Positions 1-9,321 of a stretch of 64,000 nt of DNA are shown piece by piece (the stretch's first letter is position 1; every line of letters begins with the position of its first letter). The stretch covers positions 124,001 to 188,000 of the forward strand of contig JAEUTN010000014.1 of the NCBI GenBank assembly GCA_016787895.1, in the 5' to 3' direction. Below the pieces are notes generated by a model, which saw nothing but the letters and a program-made list of their open reading frames with translations, had not been told where the DNA came from and ran no database searches. The translations under genes and the position numbers were made by a program. Source of the DNA: Bacteroidia bacterium. Its GTDB lineage: Bacteria > Bacteroidota > Bacteroidia > B-17B0 > Aurantibacillaceae.

Positions 1-11
1 GGAGGAAAGCC

Positions 12-1064
12 TTACCTCAAGTCCGCGTTTAAGGCTTCAAGTGCTTCAGCGCCGGGACAAAGTTCAGCCTTGCCTAAAGTATTTAAAGGGTTGTGACTGG
101 TGTCGATGGTGTGATGCAAATCTTTGCTCTCAGAATTCATGTAGAGAAGGCCGGTGAGAATTTCACCTTTTTGTTTGGCCTCATTTAAGGCTTTCATGGC
201 CGAAAAACGGTTTTGAAAATCCCAGTCCTGTGAAAGTTTATGCAGTTGAATAAAAGAACCGTCGTGCATTTTTACTTTTTGCGCGCTGCCCTCGGCATAC
301 GACGTGGTGATTTCTTTCATTTCAGGCACAAAATCAATAGTTGAAGTAGCCTCCACGTGCTCGCGCACATAGTCATAAGATTTGGTTGAACCCACGTTGT
401 TATTAAAAGTGACACAAGGGGAAATGACATTGATAAAGGCAAAGCCCGGATGTTTAATGGCCGCTTTTAACAAAGGCACCAATTGTTTTTTGTCGCCCGA
501 AAAACTTTGAGCCACAAAATCCGCGCCCAATTCCAGAGCCAATCCGGCCAGATCAATGGCATCAAAGGGATTAACATTTCCGCTTTTGTTTTTTGAACCC
601 TGGTCGGCGGTGGCCGAATCCTGACCTTTGGTTAAACCGTAACAGCCGTTGTTCATCACCACATACACCATGTTTAAATTACGGCGTACCACGTGCACAA
701 ATTGTCCCATACCAATACTCGCGGTATCACCGTCACCGCTCACACCGAAATAAATCAAATCGCGATTGGCCATGTTGGCGCCGGTAGCAACCGAAGGCAT
801 ACGCCCATGTACCGAGTTAAAGCCATGGGAGTTACTCAAAAAATAAGCCGGTGTTTTGGAAGAGCAACCAATGCCCGAAAGTTTAGCCAGTTTGTGAGGC
901 TCAATGTTTAACTCGTAACAGGCCTGCACGACCGAAGCCGAAATGGAATCGTGGCCACAACCCGCACAGAGCGTTGAAAGCGAGCCTTCGTAATAATCGA
1001 GCGTGTAGCCCAGTTTGTTTTTTGGGGACTCGGGGTGACGGAATTTTGGTTTCAGGTAACTCAT
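12..1064 (-). CDS. korB: 2-oxoacid:ferredoxin oxidoreductase, beta subunit
   Basis: This is the thiamine-diphosphate subunit of a 2-oxoacid (probably 2-oxoglutarate) ferredoxin oxidoreductase, a cytoplasmic enzyme that decarboxylates a 2-oxoacid to acyl-CoA and passes electrons to ferredoxin. The 350-aa protein shows the TPP/Mg motif GDGD at residues 110-113 followed by RRN and NN (138-139). It also has the family CAGCGH (33-38) and GIGCSS (64-69) cysteine motifs and HGR at 86-88. The length is normal for the family. It lies 4 bp after the alpha subunit and is the third gene of a minus-strand operon. Substrate choice between 2-oxoglutarate and other 2-oxoacids cannot be settled from sequence alone. 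Confidence 0.9.
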   Translation of the reverse strand: MSYLKPKFRHPESPKNKLGYTLDYYEGSLSTLCAGCGHDSISASVVQACYELNIEPHKLAKLSGIGCSSKTPAYFLSNSHGFNSVHGRMPSVATGANMANRDLIYFGVSGDGDTASIGMGQFVHVVRRNLNMVYVVMNNGCYGLTKGQDSATADQGSKNKSGNVNPFDAIDLAGLALELGADFVAQSFSGDKKQLVPLLKAAIKHPGFAFINVISPCVTFNNNVGSTKSYDYVREHVEATSTIDFVPEMKEITTSYAEGSAQKVKMHDGSFIQLHKLSQDWDFQNRFSAMKALNEAKQKGEILTGLLYMNSESKDLHHTIDTSHNPLNTLGKAELCPGAEALEALNADLR

Positions 1065-1068
1065 GCAA

Positions 1069-2922
1069 TCAGGCCTTGTTTAATACTTGGTGTAAGGATA
1101 AATTTTTTGAAATCTCGGCAAAAATATGATCGGCCGTAATTGGCATGCCGTCGTAATTCAAAATGGAGATCAGTTTTGATGGGTCCGTTTGTTCTTCGAT
1201 CAGGATCAGACTTTTCATTTGCGCGTCGCGGTTCTGTTCAATCACAAACACTTTTTTGTGGGATTTGATAAAATCGCTCACGGCTTTGGTAAACGGAAAT
1301 GCTTTTAAACAAAGGGCATCCAACACAGCGCCTTCTTCTTTCATCATGTCCATGGCCTCTTCAGCAGCGTATTGCGAGGTGCCAAAAAACAGGAGTCCGT
1401 ATTCCGATTGATTTTCTTTTTGATACAACACCGATGCCGGCACCATGTCCTTGGCCGTATTCCACTTTTTCATCAAACGGTCCATGTTGCGTTTGTAGGC
1501 ATTGCTGTCCTCGGTGTACACCGCATACTCATCGCGGGAAGTGCCCCGTGTAAAATAAGAGCCTTTGGTGGGATGGGTGCCGGGATAAGTACGGTAAGGA
1601 ATTCCGTCGTTGTCCACATCGTGGTAACGCCCAAAGCGTTCTATTTTTTCAAGGTCTTCGGCAGTTAATACTTTGCCGCGTTTGTATTCTTTCTCCGGAT
1701 TCCATTTTAAAGGAGCCGATACGTGGTCGTTCATGCCCAGATCCAGATCCGTAAGCATAATCACCGGTGTTTGTAATTCCTCAGCGAGATCAAAGGCCTC
1801 TACCGTAAGATCAAAACATTCTTTGGGTGTGGAAGGAAACAACAACACGTGTTTAGTATCGCCATGAGAAGCATAAGCCGCTTCGAGAATATCGGATTGT
1901 TGAGTGCGCGTTGGCATGCCGGTGGAAGGGCCGGTGCGCTGAACATCGATGAGTACCACCGGTATTTCGGCAAAATAAGCCAAACCTAAAAATTCGTTCA
2001 TTAAGGATACACCCGGACCACTGGTTGCTGTGAACGAACGCGCTCCATTCCATCCCGCGCCAATCGCCATACCTATTGCCGCCAATTCATCTTCGGCTTG
2101 TACTATGGCCACATTGCGTTTTCCGGTTACTTTATCCACCCGAAACTGATCGGCATAGTCCATAAACGCTTCTACCACCGACGTGGAAGGTGTGATGGGA
2201 TACCAGGCGGCTACCGTAGCTCCGGCATAAATGGCACCCAAACCGCAGGCTGAGTTTCCGTCCATCATGATGGAATCGCCTAACAACTCTCTTCTTTCCA
2301 CACGAATATCCAGGGGACAGGAAAAATGTTCTTTGATGTAATTGATGCCCAACTCAAGCGCCTTCACGTTGGCCGGAATTAATTTTTCCTTGCCTTTGAA
2401 CTGATCGGCGAGCAATCCTTCGAGTACCGCGAATTCAATATCAAAAAGGGCGGAAAGGGCACCCACGTAAATGATGTTTTTAAACAACTGGCGCTGGCGT
2501 GCATCGCTGTAATTGGCGTTGCACATTTCCATGAGTGGAATGCCAATGTAATTGATGTCTTTGCGAATGTACTCCTCGTGTAATTTTTTAGAGTTGTCGT
2601 AAAGAAAGTAGCCTCCTTTTTTTACCGCCGCTACATCGGTGGCCATGCTTTGAGGATTCACCGCTACCATAAAATCAATGCCTTCTCTGCGGCCCAGGTA
2701 ACCTTTTTCGCTTACCCTTACCTCGTACCAGGTGGGTAAACCCTGAATATTGGAAGGGAAAATGTTTTTTGGTGTTACCGGGATGCCCATTCTGAAAATG
2801 GCTTTGGTGAACAAAAGGTTCGCGCTTGCTGAGCCCGTTCCATTCACGTTGGCAAAACGAATCACAAAATTGTTGAGTCCCGAAGGCTGGGTAAATAAAT
2901 TAGAGCTGTGCTGTTGCGGCAT
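1069..2922 (-). CDS. korA: 2-oxoacid:ferredoxin oxidoreductase, fused gamma-alpha subunit
   Basis: This 617-aa subunit fuses the gamma domain (residues about 15-190, with VNGTGS near 26-31) to the alpha, pyrimidine-binding domain of the 2-oxoacid oxidoreductase family. The alpha part opens with GNSA at 222-225 and the typical YPITPST at 241-247. The fused gamma-alpha layout is the usual KorA form in Bacteroidota. It partners the beta subunit 4 bp downstream. Its ATG at 2922 lies inside the end of the FAD/Fe-S gene, a 23-bp overlap, so the three genes are probably translated together. It acts in the cytoplasm in 2-oxoacid oxidation, or in the reductive direction if ferredoxin is reduced enough. 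Confidence 0.9.
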   Translation of the reverse strand: MPQQHSSNLFTQPSGLNNFVIRFANVNGTGSASANLLFTKAIFRMGIPVTPKNIFPSNIQGLPTWYEVRVSEKGYLGRREGIDFMVAVNPQSMATDVAAVKKGGYFLYDNSKKLHEEYIRKDINYIGIPLMEMCNANYSDARQRQLFKNIIYVGALSALFDIEFAVLEGLLADQFKGKEKLIPANVKALELGINYIKEHFSCPLDIRVERRELLGDSIMMDGNSACGLGAIYAGATVAAWYPITPSTSVVEAFMDYADQFRVDKVTGKRNVAIVQAEDELAAIGMAIGAGWNGARSFTATSGPGVSLMNEFLGLAYFAEIPVVLIDVQRTGPSTGMPTRTQQSDILEAAYASHGDTKHVLLFPSTPKECFDLTVEAFDLAEELQTPVIMLTDLDLGMNDHVSAPLKWNPEKEYKRGKVLTAEDLEKIERFGRYHDVDNDGIPYRTYPGTHPTKGSYFTRGTSRDEYAVYTEDSNAYKRNMDRLMKKWNTAKDMVPASVLYQKENQSEYGLLFFGTSQYAAEEAMDMMKEEGAVLDALCLKAFPFTKAVSDFIKSHKKVFVIEQNRDAQMKSLILIEEQTDPSKLISILNYDGMPITADHIFAEISKNLSLHQVLNKA

Positions 2923-4747
2923 GTTTTCCGGCTTTGGTTACAGAATAAAAGAATTTTTGCATGTCCCAGGCTGAGGTGGGGCAGCGTTCGGCGCATAAAC
3001 CGCAGTGCAGGCAAACGTTTTCGTCTTTCACCATCACCCGCTTGGTATTTAAGCTGCCCGACACATAGAGGTCCTGACTTAAATTAAGGGCCGGCATTTT
3101 TAAGGTTTGACGCAGGTCCTGTTCGTTTTCCTGATTGTCGACAAAACTAATGCAGGAAGTGGGACACACGTCCATACAGGCGTCGCACTCAATGCACTTG
3201 GTTTCGGTAAATACAGTTTGGATATCGCAGTTTAAACAACGTTCGGCTTCTTTGAAACCGGTAGGTAAACTAAAGCCCAGCTCCACTTCCTTTTTTAAAC
3301 TTTTCAGCGCGACTGATTTTTCGGCCATAGGAACTGTATAGCGCTTATCGTTCACCACATGGCTGTCGTAGGACCATTCGTGTATGCCCATTTTTTGGCT
3401 CACCAAATTCACCATGGGAGAGGGGCGGTCCTTTACCAGATCTTTATTGTTGCAAAGCAGGTCGATGGAAATAGCAGCCTGATGCCCGTGAGCCACGGCG
3501 GTGATCACGTTTTTAGGTCCCCAGGCGGCATCGCCTCCAAAAAATACTTTTGGGTTGCTTGAAGCAAAAGTGGTTTTGTCGACTTCAGGCATGCCCCATT
3601 TATCGAATTTCAAATCCAATTCCCGTTCAATCCATGGAAAGGAATTTTCCTGACCAATCGCAATCAGCACATCATCGGCGGGTTCAAACACATCGGGCTC
3701 ACCGGTGGGAATCAATTGGCGTTTGCCGTTTTCATCGCGTATGGCTTTTACCTTTTCAAAGGTCATGCCTTTGAGTTTCCCATCTTCCACCACGAAGGAT
3801 TTTGGAACATGGTTATCTAAAATAGGAATGTCTTCATGCAAGGCATCTTCTTTTTCCCAGGGCGAAGCGCGCATTTCACTGAAAGGGCTGCGCACCAGCA
3901 CACGAACGTTTTCTCCACCCAGGCGGCGGGCGGTGCGACAACAATCCATGGCCGTATTTCCGCCTCCCAGTACTATCACGTTTTTGCCAATGGTTTTGGT
4001 GTGTTCAAAGGCCACACTGCTCAACCAATTGATACCAATGTGAATGTTCGCGTTTGTATCCCAGCGTCCGGGCAAATCGGGAAGATCTTTTCCGCGCGGG
4101 GCTCCGGTGCCAACAAAAATGGCGTCGTAATCTTTATCCAGTAATTCTTTTAAACTCGACACGTAAGTGTTAAAGTGTGTGTGTATTCCTAAATCAAGTA
4201 TATACCCCACCTCTTCGTTCAACACGGTTTCGGGCAGACGAAAAGCCGGAATCTGGCTGCGCATAAAACCTCCGCCGGATTTTTGTTCGTCGTACAAATG
4301 AATTTCATACCCAAAAGGCGCCAGGTCTCTTGCCACCGTGAGGGAAGCGGGACCGCCGCCAATCAAAGCCACCTTTTTTCCATTTGAGGGAAAAGGGCCC
4401 TGGGGCATCCTGCTCATAACATCATCCTTATTATCGGCAGCCACCCGTTTGAGGCGGCAAATGGCTACCGGTTCTTCTCCACCGAGGCGTCCGCGGCGAC
4501 AAGCCGGCTCGCAGGGACGATCGCAGGTACGACCCAAAACACCGGGAAATACATTGGAGTCCCAATTCACCATATAGGCTTCGGAGTACTTTCCTTCAGC
4601 GATTAAACGGATGTAATGAGGAACGGGAGTGTGTGCCGGACAAGCGTACTGGCAATCGACCACCTTGTGAAAATACTCGGGGTCGTGAATATCGGTTGGT
4701 TTCAAATTCTTGGCGTTTAGAAAATAATCTCGGTTTGGCAGAACCAA
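2900..4747 (-). CDS. FAD-dependent NAD(P) oxidoreductase with two C-terminal 4Fe-4S domains (GltD/NfnB-like)
   Basis: This 615-aa protein resembles the small subunit of glutamate synthase and NfnB. It has an N-terminal Cys-rich Fe-S domain (cysteines near 32-36 and 75-83), an FAD Rossmann motif GGGPAS at 130-135, a second nucleotide-binding motif GGGNTA at 261-266, and two ferredoxin-type clusters starting at Cys518 and Cys579. It heads the operon with korA and korB and probably moves electrons between NAD(P)H and the ferredoxin or Fe-S pool used by KorAB; that role is inferred from context. The open frame starts with TTG at 4747 and no in-frame ATG lies nearby. A TAnnTTTG match (4745-4752, minus strand) overlaps that TTG, so the true start could be slightly downstream. 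Confidence 0.85.
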   Translation of the reverse strand: MVLPNRDYFLNAKNLKPTDIHDPEYFHKVVDCQYACPAHTPVPHYIRLIAEGKYSEAYMVNWDSNVFPGVLGRTCDRPCEPACRRGRLGGEEPVAICRLKRVAADNKDDVMSRMPQGPFPSNGKKVALIGGGPASLTVARDLAPFGYEIHLYDEQKSGGGFMRSQIPAFRLPETVLNEEVGYILDLGIHTHFNTYVSSLKELLDKDYDAIFVGTGAPRGKDLPDLPGRWDTNANIHIGINWLSSVAFEHTKTIGKNVIVLGGGNTAMDCCRTARRLGGENVRVLVRSPFSEMRASPWEKEDALHEDIPILDNHVPKSFVVEDGKLKGMTFEKVKAIRDENGKRQLIPTGEPDVFEPADDVLIAIGQENSFPWIERELDLKFDKWGMPEVDKTTFASSNPKVFFGGDAAWGPKNVITAVAHGHQAAISIDLLCNNKDLVKDRPSPMVNLVSQKMGIHEWSYDSHVVNDKRYTVPMAEKSVALKSLKKEVELGFSLPTGFKEAERCLNCDIQTVFTETKCIECDACMDVCPTSCISFVDNQENEQDLRQTLKMPALNLSQDLYVSGSLNTKRVMVKDENVCLHCGLCAERCPTSAWDMQKFFYSVTKAGKHAATAQL

Positions 4748-4809
4748 AAATAAGATATTTTATCAAAAGCAAGAAACCAGCAAAAAACCGGATATTTTGG
4801 TTGCGGGGT

Positions 4810-5211
4810 TTATGCCACCTTGTTTAACCACTGGGGTTTCTGGCGGTTGGTGGCCGAATCGCGTATGGGCAGCTGATACATTTCGGCCAATTGCTGTGCC
4901 ATGGCAAACACCTCCTGTTTGTTTTTGGATTCGTGAATGATGGTGCGGCGCTGGCGGTTGATAAGGCTCACCTGAAAATGTCCACGGTTAACATTTTCAA
5001 ACTCTTCGAGGTTACAATCTTCGCATTTCACGTACACGGTTCGGAACACCAAAATGTATTCGGGTTTGGGCAGAGCTTTCCATTCGCCGGAGCGCAGGCC
5101 AAGTATGGATTCGTAATTCATCACTCTGGCGTTTTTTACATCCAGTAAAACACCTGATTTTCTCAACCAGTTGGAGCCGGCACGGTTGCCGTGAATGATT
5201 CCATTTTCCAT
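4810..5211 (-). CDS. conserved hypothetical protein, 133 aa
   Basis: No family is recognised. The ATG at 5211 was chosen (first residues MENGIIHGNRAG). The frame is open further upstream to 5295, but that extension would put coding sequence across a perfect -7 box (5216-5223). The protein is soluble, without signal peptide or membrane segments. It is rich in beta-forming residues and has a CEDC pair in the middle, which hints at a small beta-rich domain; this is only an impression. It lies 62 bp upstream of the KorAB operon on the same strand. The -7 box ends 5 bases before the ATG, so the transcript may be leaderless. Confidence 0.65.
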   Translation of the reverse strand: MENGIIHGNRAGSNWLRKSGVLLDVKNARVMNYESILGLRSGEWKALPKPEYILVFRTVYVKCEDCNLEEFENVNRGHFQVSLINRQRRTIIHESKNKQEVFAMAQQLAEMYQLPIRDSATNRQKPQWLNKVA

Positions 5212-5215
5212 GTTA

Positions 5216-5223
5216 CAAAGGTA
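5216..5223 (-). promoter_or_regulatory. Bacteroidota -7 promoter box TACCTTTG
   Basis: Read on the minus strand the bases are TACCTTTG, an exact match to the Bacteroidota sigma-ABfr -7 consensus TAnnTTTG. It lies immediately upstream of the ATG at 5211, so transcription would begin at or next to the start codon. No convincing -33 TTTG was found at the usual distance. Confidence 0.45.
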
Positions 5224-5498
5224 CACTGCAAAAACACAAACAGCGGTAACAAAAGTGACACTAAAGCAGAGCAGCAGTGCGCCTTTGGACCACAAGGCTT
5301 AGACCACACACAAAAGTCGTAAACCTATCAATAAAATGCGGATTGCTGTTTGTTTTTCCTATCAGGAACTGATAAGAATCACCAATAATTTAACAGCAAA
5401 AACTTGACAAAGGGTGGCTGCATTGCCGAACTTTGTGCGGGTTCATATGGCGTTGTGTAAACCGGAAATAAAACCGGGGACTTAGCGCCAGGGACGGC

Positions 5499-5517
5499 AA
5501 AAACCCAGTGGGTTTTT
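5499..5517. terminator. perfect hairpin AAAAACCC-AGT-GGGTTTTT
   Basis: An 8-bp perfect stem with a 3-nt loop has an A-tract and a T-tract on its outer sides, like a small bidirectional Rho-independent terminator. No gene is known to end here, so it may instead end an unannotated short RNA or act in the 5' leader of the gene at 5638. Confidence 0.3.
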
Positions 5518-5637
5518 GAGCGGGCAAGTGTGAATGGCAACATCGCTTTTACATGCGTTCCCTCTAAACAGGACTGATTTTTAGCCCGGCCCAAACAAAA
5601 AAACACCATTGAAACAAAACCATAAATACAGAGCACC

Positions 5638-7059
5638 ATGAAAATAGAACAATTGTATACCGGGTGCATTTCGCACGCCGCCTATTACCTGGAAGACCAG
5701 GGTGAAGCTGCCATTTTTGATCCCCTGCGTGAAGTGCAGCCATACATCGATCGCGCGACGAAAGACCATGCCAAAATTAAGTATGTGTTTGAAACGCATT
5801 TTCATGCCGACTTTGTTTCGGGGCATATTGACCTGGCCAAAAAAACCGGAGCAGAAATTGTGTACGGACCCACCACCACCACCACCGGATTTAAAATTAC
5901 CGTTGCCCACGACGGGCAGGAGTTTAAGGTGGGTCGCGTGAAAGTAAAAGTGATTCACACCCCCGGGCACACCATGGAGAGTTCCTGCTTTTTGATTACG
6001 GATGAAAACGGAAAAGAAAACAGCCTGATTAGCGGAGACACCCTGTTTATTGGGGATGTGGGTCGCCCTGACCTTGCCCAGCATGTTATCGCGGAGCTGA
6101 CCCAGGATAAACTGGCAGGTTTTTTATACGATTCCCTGCGCACAAAAATTATGCCTTTGAGTGATGAGCTGATTGTGTACCCCAATCATGGCGCGGGTTC
6201 GGCCTGCGGAAAAAACATGAGCAAAGAAACCAGCGATACCCTGGGGCATCAGAAAAAAACGAATTATGCCCTGAATCCAAATCTTACAAAAGAACAATTC
6301 ATTAAAGAAATATTAAGTGGATTGGTAGCCCCTCCGGGTTATTTTCCACAGAACGTTTTGCTAAACATCAGGGGGTACGAAAGTTTGGACCATGTGATGA
6401 AAAGAGGTCACCGGCCTTTGAGTCCTTTGGAGTTTGAAGTTATTGCGAACGAAAAAGAGGCGGTGGTGATTGACACCCGAAACGCGCAGGATTTTGCCAA
6501 AGCCTTTGTACCCAACTCCATTAACATTGGCATCGACGGGAATTTTGCCACCTGGGTGGGCACTTTGATACCCGATGTGAAACAGGAAATTTTAATTGTG
6601 GCCGATGAGGGCCGGGAGCATGAAGTGATAACCCGATTGGCCAGAGTGGGCTTTGATAATTGTTTGGGCTATTTAAAAGGAGGTATTGCCAGCTGGTTAA
6701 TTGAAGGTAAGGACACTGACAGCATTGTTTCGGTGAACGCGCACAAAATGGCGGAACTGGTGAAAACCGAACACAGGGCCATTTTGGATGTACGTAAAGC
6801 CAGTGAATACAACAGCGAACACATTAAGGACGCCATTAACGCCCCGCTTGATTTCATAAACGACAGCATGAGTAAAATAGACCGGAACAAAAAATATTTG
6901 GTGCACTGTGCCGGAGGATATCGTTCCATGACCTTCATTTCTATTTTACAAGCCAGGGGATTCAGAAACCTGGTGGACGTAAAAGGCGGATTTAAGGAGA
7001 TTAAAGAAAGCAGGGAATTCGAGCTCAGCCAGTACCTGAAGCCAAGCACGATGTTGTAG
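5638..7059 (+). CDS. CstB-like persulfide dioxygenase with two rhodanese domains
   Basis: The 473-aa protein has three parts: a metallo-beta-lactamase persulfide dioxygenase domain (1-235), a first rhodanese-like domain (about 265-350) and a second rhodanese domain (about 370-465). Probable iron ligands are His54 in THFHADF, His111 in HTPGHT and Asp134 in SGDTLF, as in ETHE1-type enzymes. The first rhodanese has VADEGRE (321-327) where the catalytic cysteine should be, so it is likely inactive. The second has CAGGYR with Cys424. This MBL/pseudo-rhodanese/rhodanese order matches Staphylococcus CstB, which oxidises persulfides to thiosulfate. The likely role is detoxification of sulfide or reactive sulfur in the cytoplasm. 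It appears to be a single-gene unit. Confidence 0.85.
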   Translation: MKIEQLYTGCISHAAYYLEDQGEAAIFDPLREVQPYIDRATKDHAKIKYVFETHFHADFVSGHIDLAKKTGAEIVYGPTTTTTGFKITVAHDGQEFKVGRVKVKVIHTPGHTMESSCFLITDENGKENSLISGDTLFIGDVGRPDLAQHVIAELTQDKLAGFLYDSLRTKIMPLSDELIVYPNHGAGSACGKNMSKETSDTLGHQKKTNYALNPNLTKEQFIKEILSGLVAPPGYFPQNVLLNIRGYESLDHVMKRGHRPLSPLEFEVIANEKEAVVIDTRNAQDFAKAFVPNSINIGIDGNFATWVGTLIPDVKQEILIVADEGREHEVITRLARVGFDNCLGYLKGGIASWLIEGKDTDSIVSVNAHKMAELVKTEHRAILDVRKASEYNSEHIKDAINAPLDFINDSMSKIDRNKKYLVHCAGGYRSMTFISILQARGFRNLVDVKGGFKEIKESREFELSQYLKPSTML

Positions 7060-7148
7060 ACAGGTTAAGGCCCGGTTTGAGCTGATTTTTCAGGAGAAAT
7101 TACGGCAGGCTGTTTTTTTGCTTATCTTCACATACATAAGCTTTGAAC

Positions 7149-9209
7149 ATGAAAACGTCATTTCTACCTCTGCTTTTGCTAGGGCTTTTTTGCAGGCCGG
7201 CGATTGCTCAAAATTATTCTCCCATTGTCACTTCAGGTTACAACCTGGATGCAGTGGCTGAAAACACTACGGCCCTCGCAACCACCGGTGGCGCGCTTGA
7301 TGGCAGTGATTACGTGTTGTACAGCGAAGCTTACGGCACCATTTTCAGCATTGTGGGAGGTTTGCCCAATTCCGGTGTAATTACCAGCCCGGGCTACAGT
7401 TTTCAATTACAACCCTATTCCCAAAACAATGTACTGTTTGCGCTGATCGGGCAAACACACACCATAAGCGTAAACACACCTTCTGCCTACGCTTCTATCA
7501 GTTTATTGGGGTTTGCCACCGAAGGTACCGGCAACATGAATGTAACCCTTGGTTTCACCGATAACAGTACCCAAACCTTTTCCAATTTACTGGTAAACGA
7601 TTGGTTTGCCGCCGCAGGCGCGGTAATTAGTGGGTTTGGGCGGGCAGGAAGAACGTCCGGAACAATTGTGAATCCTGCCGGGCAACCCAAACTCTTCAAC
7701 ATCAATCTTCTTTTAAGCTGTGCGAATCGCAGTAAGAATCTGGCGTACATTGCCGTTAACAACGCCTCAGGAAATGCCCGTTTATGTATGATGGCGGTTG
7801 CAGGATCAGGTGCTCCCAGCTACACAGCCAACTCAACGCCGGTGAGTTGTATCGGTGGCACCAATGGAACGGCTTCTGTACAAGTGAGCAACTCTTTACC
7901 ACCAAACACTTACACCTGGAGCAGCACTCCGGTACAATCCGGCGCTCTGGCCAGCAACCTGGTGGCAGGACTTTATAATTACACCGTTGCCGATGGGGCC
8001 GGGTGTACTTTCAGTTCAAGCGTTTCCGTTGGTGTTTCAACCGTGCCGCTCTCTCCCTTATTGATCGGTACTTCCTCCACTTTGGTATGTCCCGGTACTC
8101 CGGTAACTCTTTCCACTTTTGGCGCGGTTTCTTACACCTGGAGCAATGGTTTAAATTCTCCGGTAACGACAGTGAGTCCGCAAACTGCATCAAGCTACAG
8201 CGTGATTGGAACTACCGCTGCTAATTGCGCGGTAAGTGGTTCGGTGAACATCAGCACTCACAGTGTACAACAGGTTACGTTTACTCCCCTACCCGCGTCC
8301 TTTTGTGTTAATTCAGGAAGTATTGCTTTAAGCGCAGTACCGGGTGGAGGTACTTTTTCGGGTTCGGGAGTGAATGGTTCCGCTTTTTTTCCCGGCAACT
8401 CGGGAGCCGGAACTTTTACATTACACTATCAGTTTTCCGACGCCAACAATTGTGTGAGTTCGGGCACCGGTACCACCACCGTGCATGCATTGCCTTTACT
8501 TGGATTCACACTCATACCATCGGTATTTTGTCTTAATTCGCCCACGCTTACTCTTGTTGCGAGTCCATCCGGAGGCAGTTTTTCGGGTAATGGTGTAAAC
8601 GCATCCGTGTTCAGTCCTTCCCTGCATGCCGCTGGCAGCAGCAGCATCACGTATGTTTATACCGACGCGAACAATTGTACTGCCAGCGCATTGGTTGGGG
8701 TAACGGTGAACCCTATTCCGGCAGTGAGTTTTACGGCTCCGGTTTCCACCATTTGTATAAGGGCCGCGAGTATTCCACTTCAGGCCAGCCCAAGCGGAGG
8801 ACAATTTTCAGGAGCAGGCATCAGCGGCTCGGTGTTCACACCCAGTGTTGCAGGGCTTGGAACCCACACACTCACGTATTCATATACCGACATAACCAAT
8901 GCTTGCAGCAACAGCCAATCGCATGCCATTACCGTAAGTGCATGTACGGGATGGTTAGAGGAATCTGATTCTGATGCAACCGCATTAAAGATTTATCCCA
9001 ATCCAAGTGCTTCTTTTATCACCATTCAGGGTGCAATGGATGGAAGTTTGTTTCTTCTCAACGCAATGGGGCAAGTGGTAGCAAGCTACAGCCTTAACCC
9101 GGGAAACGCGCATACAATCAGCATTGATGGATTGGCGGATGGTTTGTATTCAATGGTGTTCAGCACCTCATCGGGCACAAAAGTATACAAGGTGCTGGTG
9201 CGTCAATAA
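7149..9209 (+). CDS. secreted T9SS-sorted protein with Ig-like repeats
   Basis: This is a 686-aa surface or secreted protein. The ATG at 7149 gives a clear signal peptide (MKTSFLPLLLLGLFCRPAIA, cleaved before QNYSP). Residues about 20-215 form an unknown Ser/Thr/Asn-rich beta domain. Then come several PKD/Ig-like units of about 75-80 aa, recognisable by a repeated GGxFSGxGxxGSxFxP motif followed by a YxYTDxxNxC motif. The C-terminus starts with LKIYPNPS, the type A T9SS sorting domain, and ends in KVLVRQ. It is probably exported by the type IX system and anchored or released; the ligand is unknown. A TATCTTCA box at 7123-7130 is a weak promoter candidate. Confidence 0.85.
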   Translation: MKTSFLPLLLLGLFCRPAIAQNYSPIVTSGYNLDAVAENTTALATTGGALDGSDYVLYSEAYGTIFSIVGGLPNSGVITSPGYSFQLQPYSQNNVLFALIGQTHTISVNTPSAYASISLLGFATEGTGNMNVTLGFTDNSTQTFSNLLVNDWFAAAGAVISGFGRAGRTSGTIVNPAGQPKLFNINLLLSCANRSKNLAYIAVNNASGNARLCMMAVAGSGAPSYTANSTPVSCIGGTNGTASVQVSNSLPPNTYTWSSTPVQSGALASNLVAGLYNYTVADGAGCTFSSSVSVGVSTVPLSPLLIGTSSTLVCPGTPVTLSTFGAVSYTWSNGLNSPVTTVSPQTASSYSVIGTTAANCAVSGSVNISTHSVQQVTFTPLPASFCVNSGSIALSAVPGGGTFSGSGVNGSAFFPGNSGAGTFTLHYQFSDANNCVSSGTGTTTVHALPLLGFTLIPSVFCLNSPTLTLVASPSGGSFSGNGVNASVFSPSLHAAGSSSITYVYTDANNCTASALVGVTVNPIPAVSFTAPVSTICIRAASIPLQASPSGGQFSGAGISGSVFTPSVAGLGTHTLTYSYTDITNACSNSQSHAITVSACTGWLEESDSDATALKIYPNPSASFITIQGAMDGSLFLLNAMGQVVASYSLNPGNAHTISIDGLADGLYSMVFSTSSGTKVYKVLVRQ

Positions 9210-9309
9210 ATTTTCTGATTCATTTTTTTTCTTCCAGTAAGTGGTGGATTTTGTGAATAAGCGAAAGAGGCTTTTGATAAGAAATTGCCGGCACGTTTCG
9301 TAATATTTT

Positions 9310-9317
9310 TACCTTTA
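9310..9317 (+). promoter_or_regulatory. candidate -7 box TACCTTTA
   Basis: The bases match the Bacteroidota -7 consensus TAnnTTTG except for the last base. The box lies 4 bases before the GTG start of the 56-aa membrane protein gene, which would make the three-gene cassette transcript nearly leaderless. Confidence 0.3.
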
Positions 9318-9321
9318 GCCC

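Larger units (their letters stand above)
5212..5637. other. 426-bp divergent intergenic region
   Basis: This gap separates the minus-strand 133-aa gene from the plus-strand CstB-like gene and must hold both promoters. Apart from the -7 box at 5216-5223 and a perfect short hairpin at 5499-5517, nothing recognisable was seen. Short open frames here have no family look and are judged to be chance. Confidence 0.5.

Noticed and set aside
5379-6084. Overlapping minus-strand open frames opposite the CstB-like gene
   Set aside because: They are antisense to a clearly conserved protein or fall in the divergent gap; they have no homology-like motifs.
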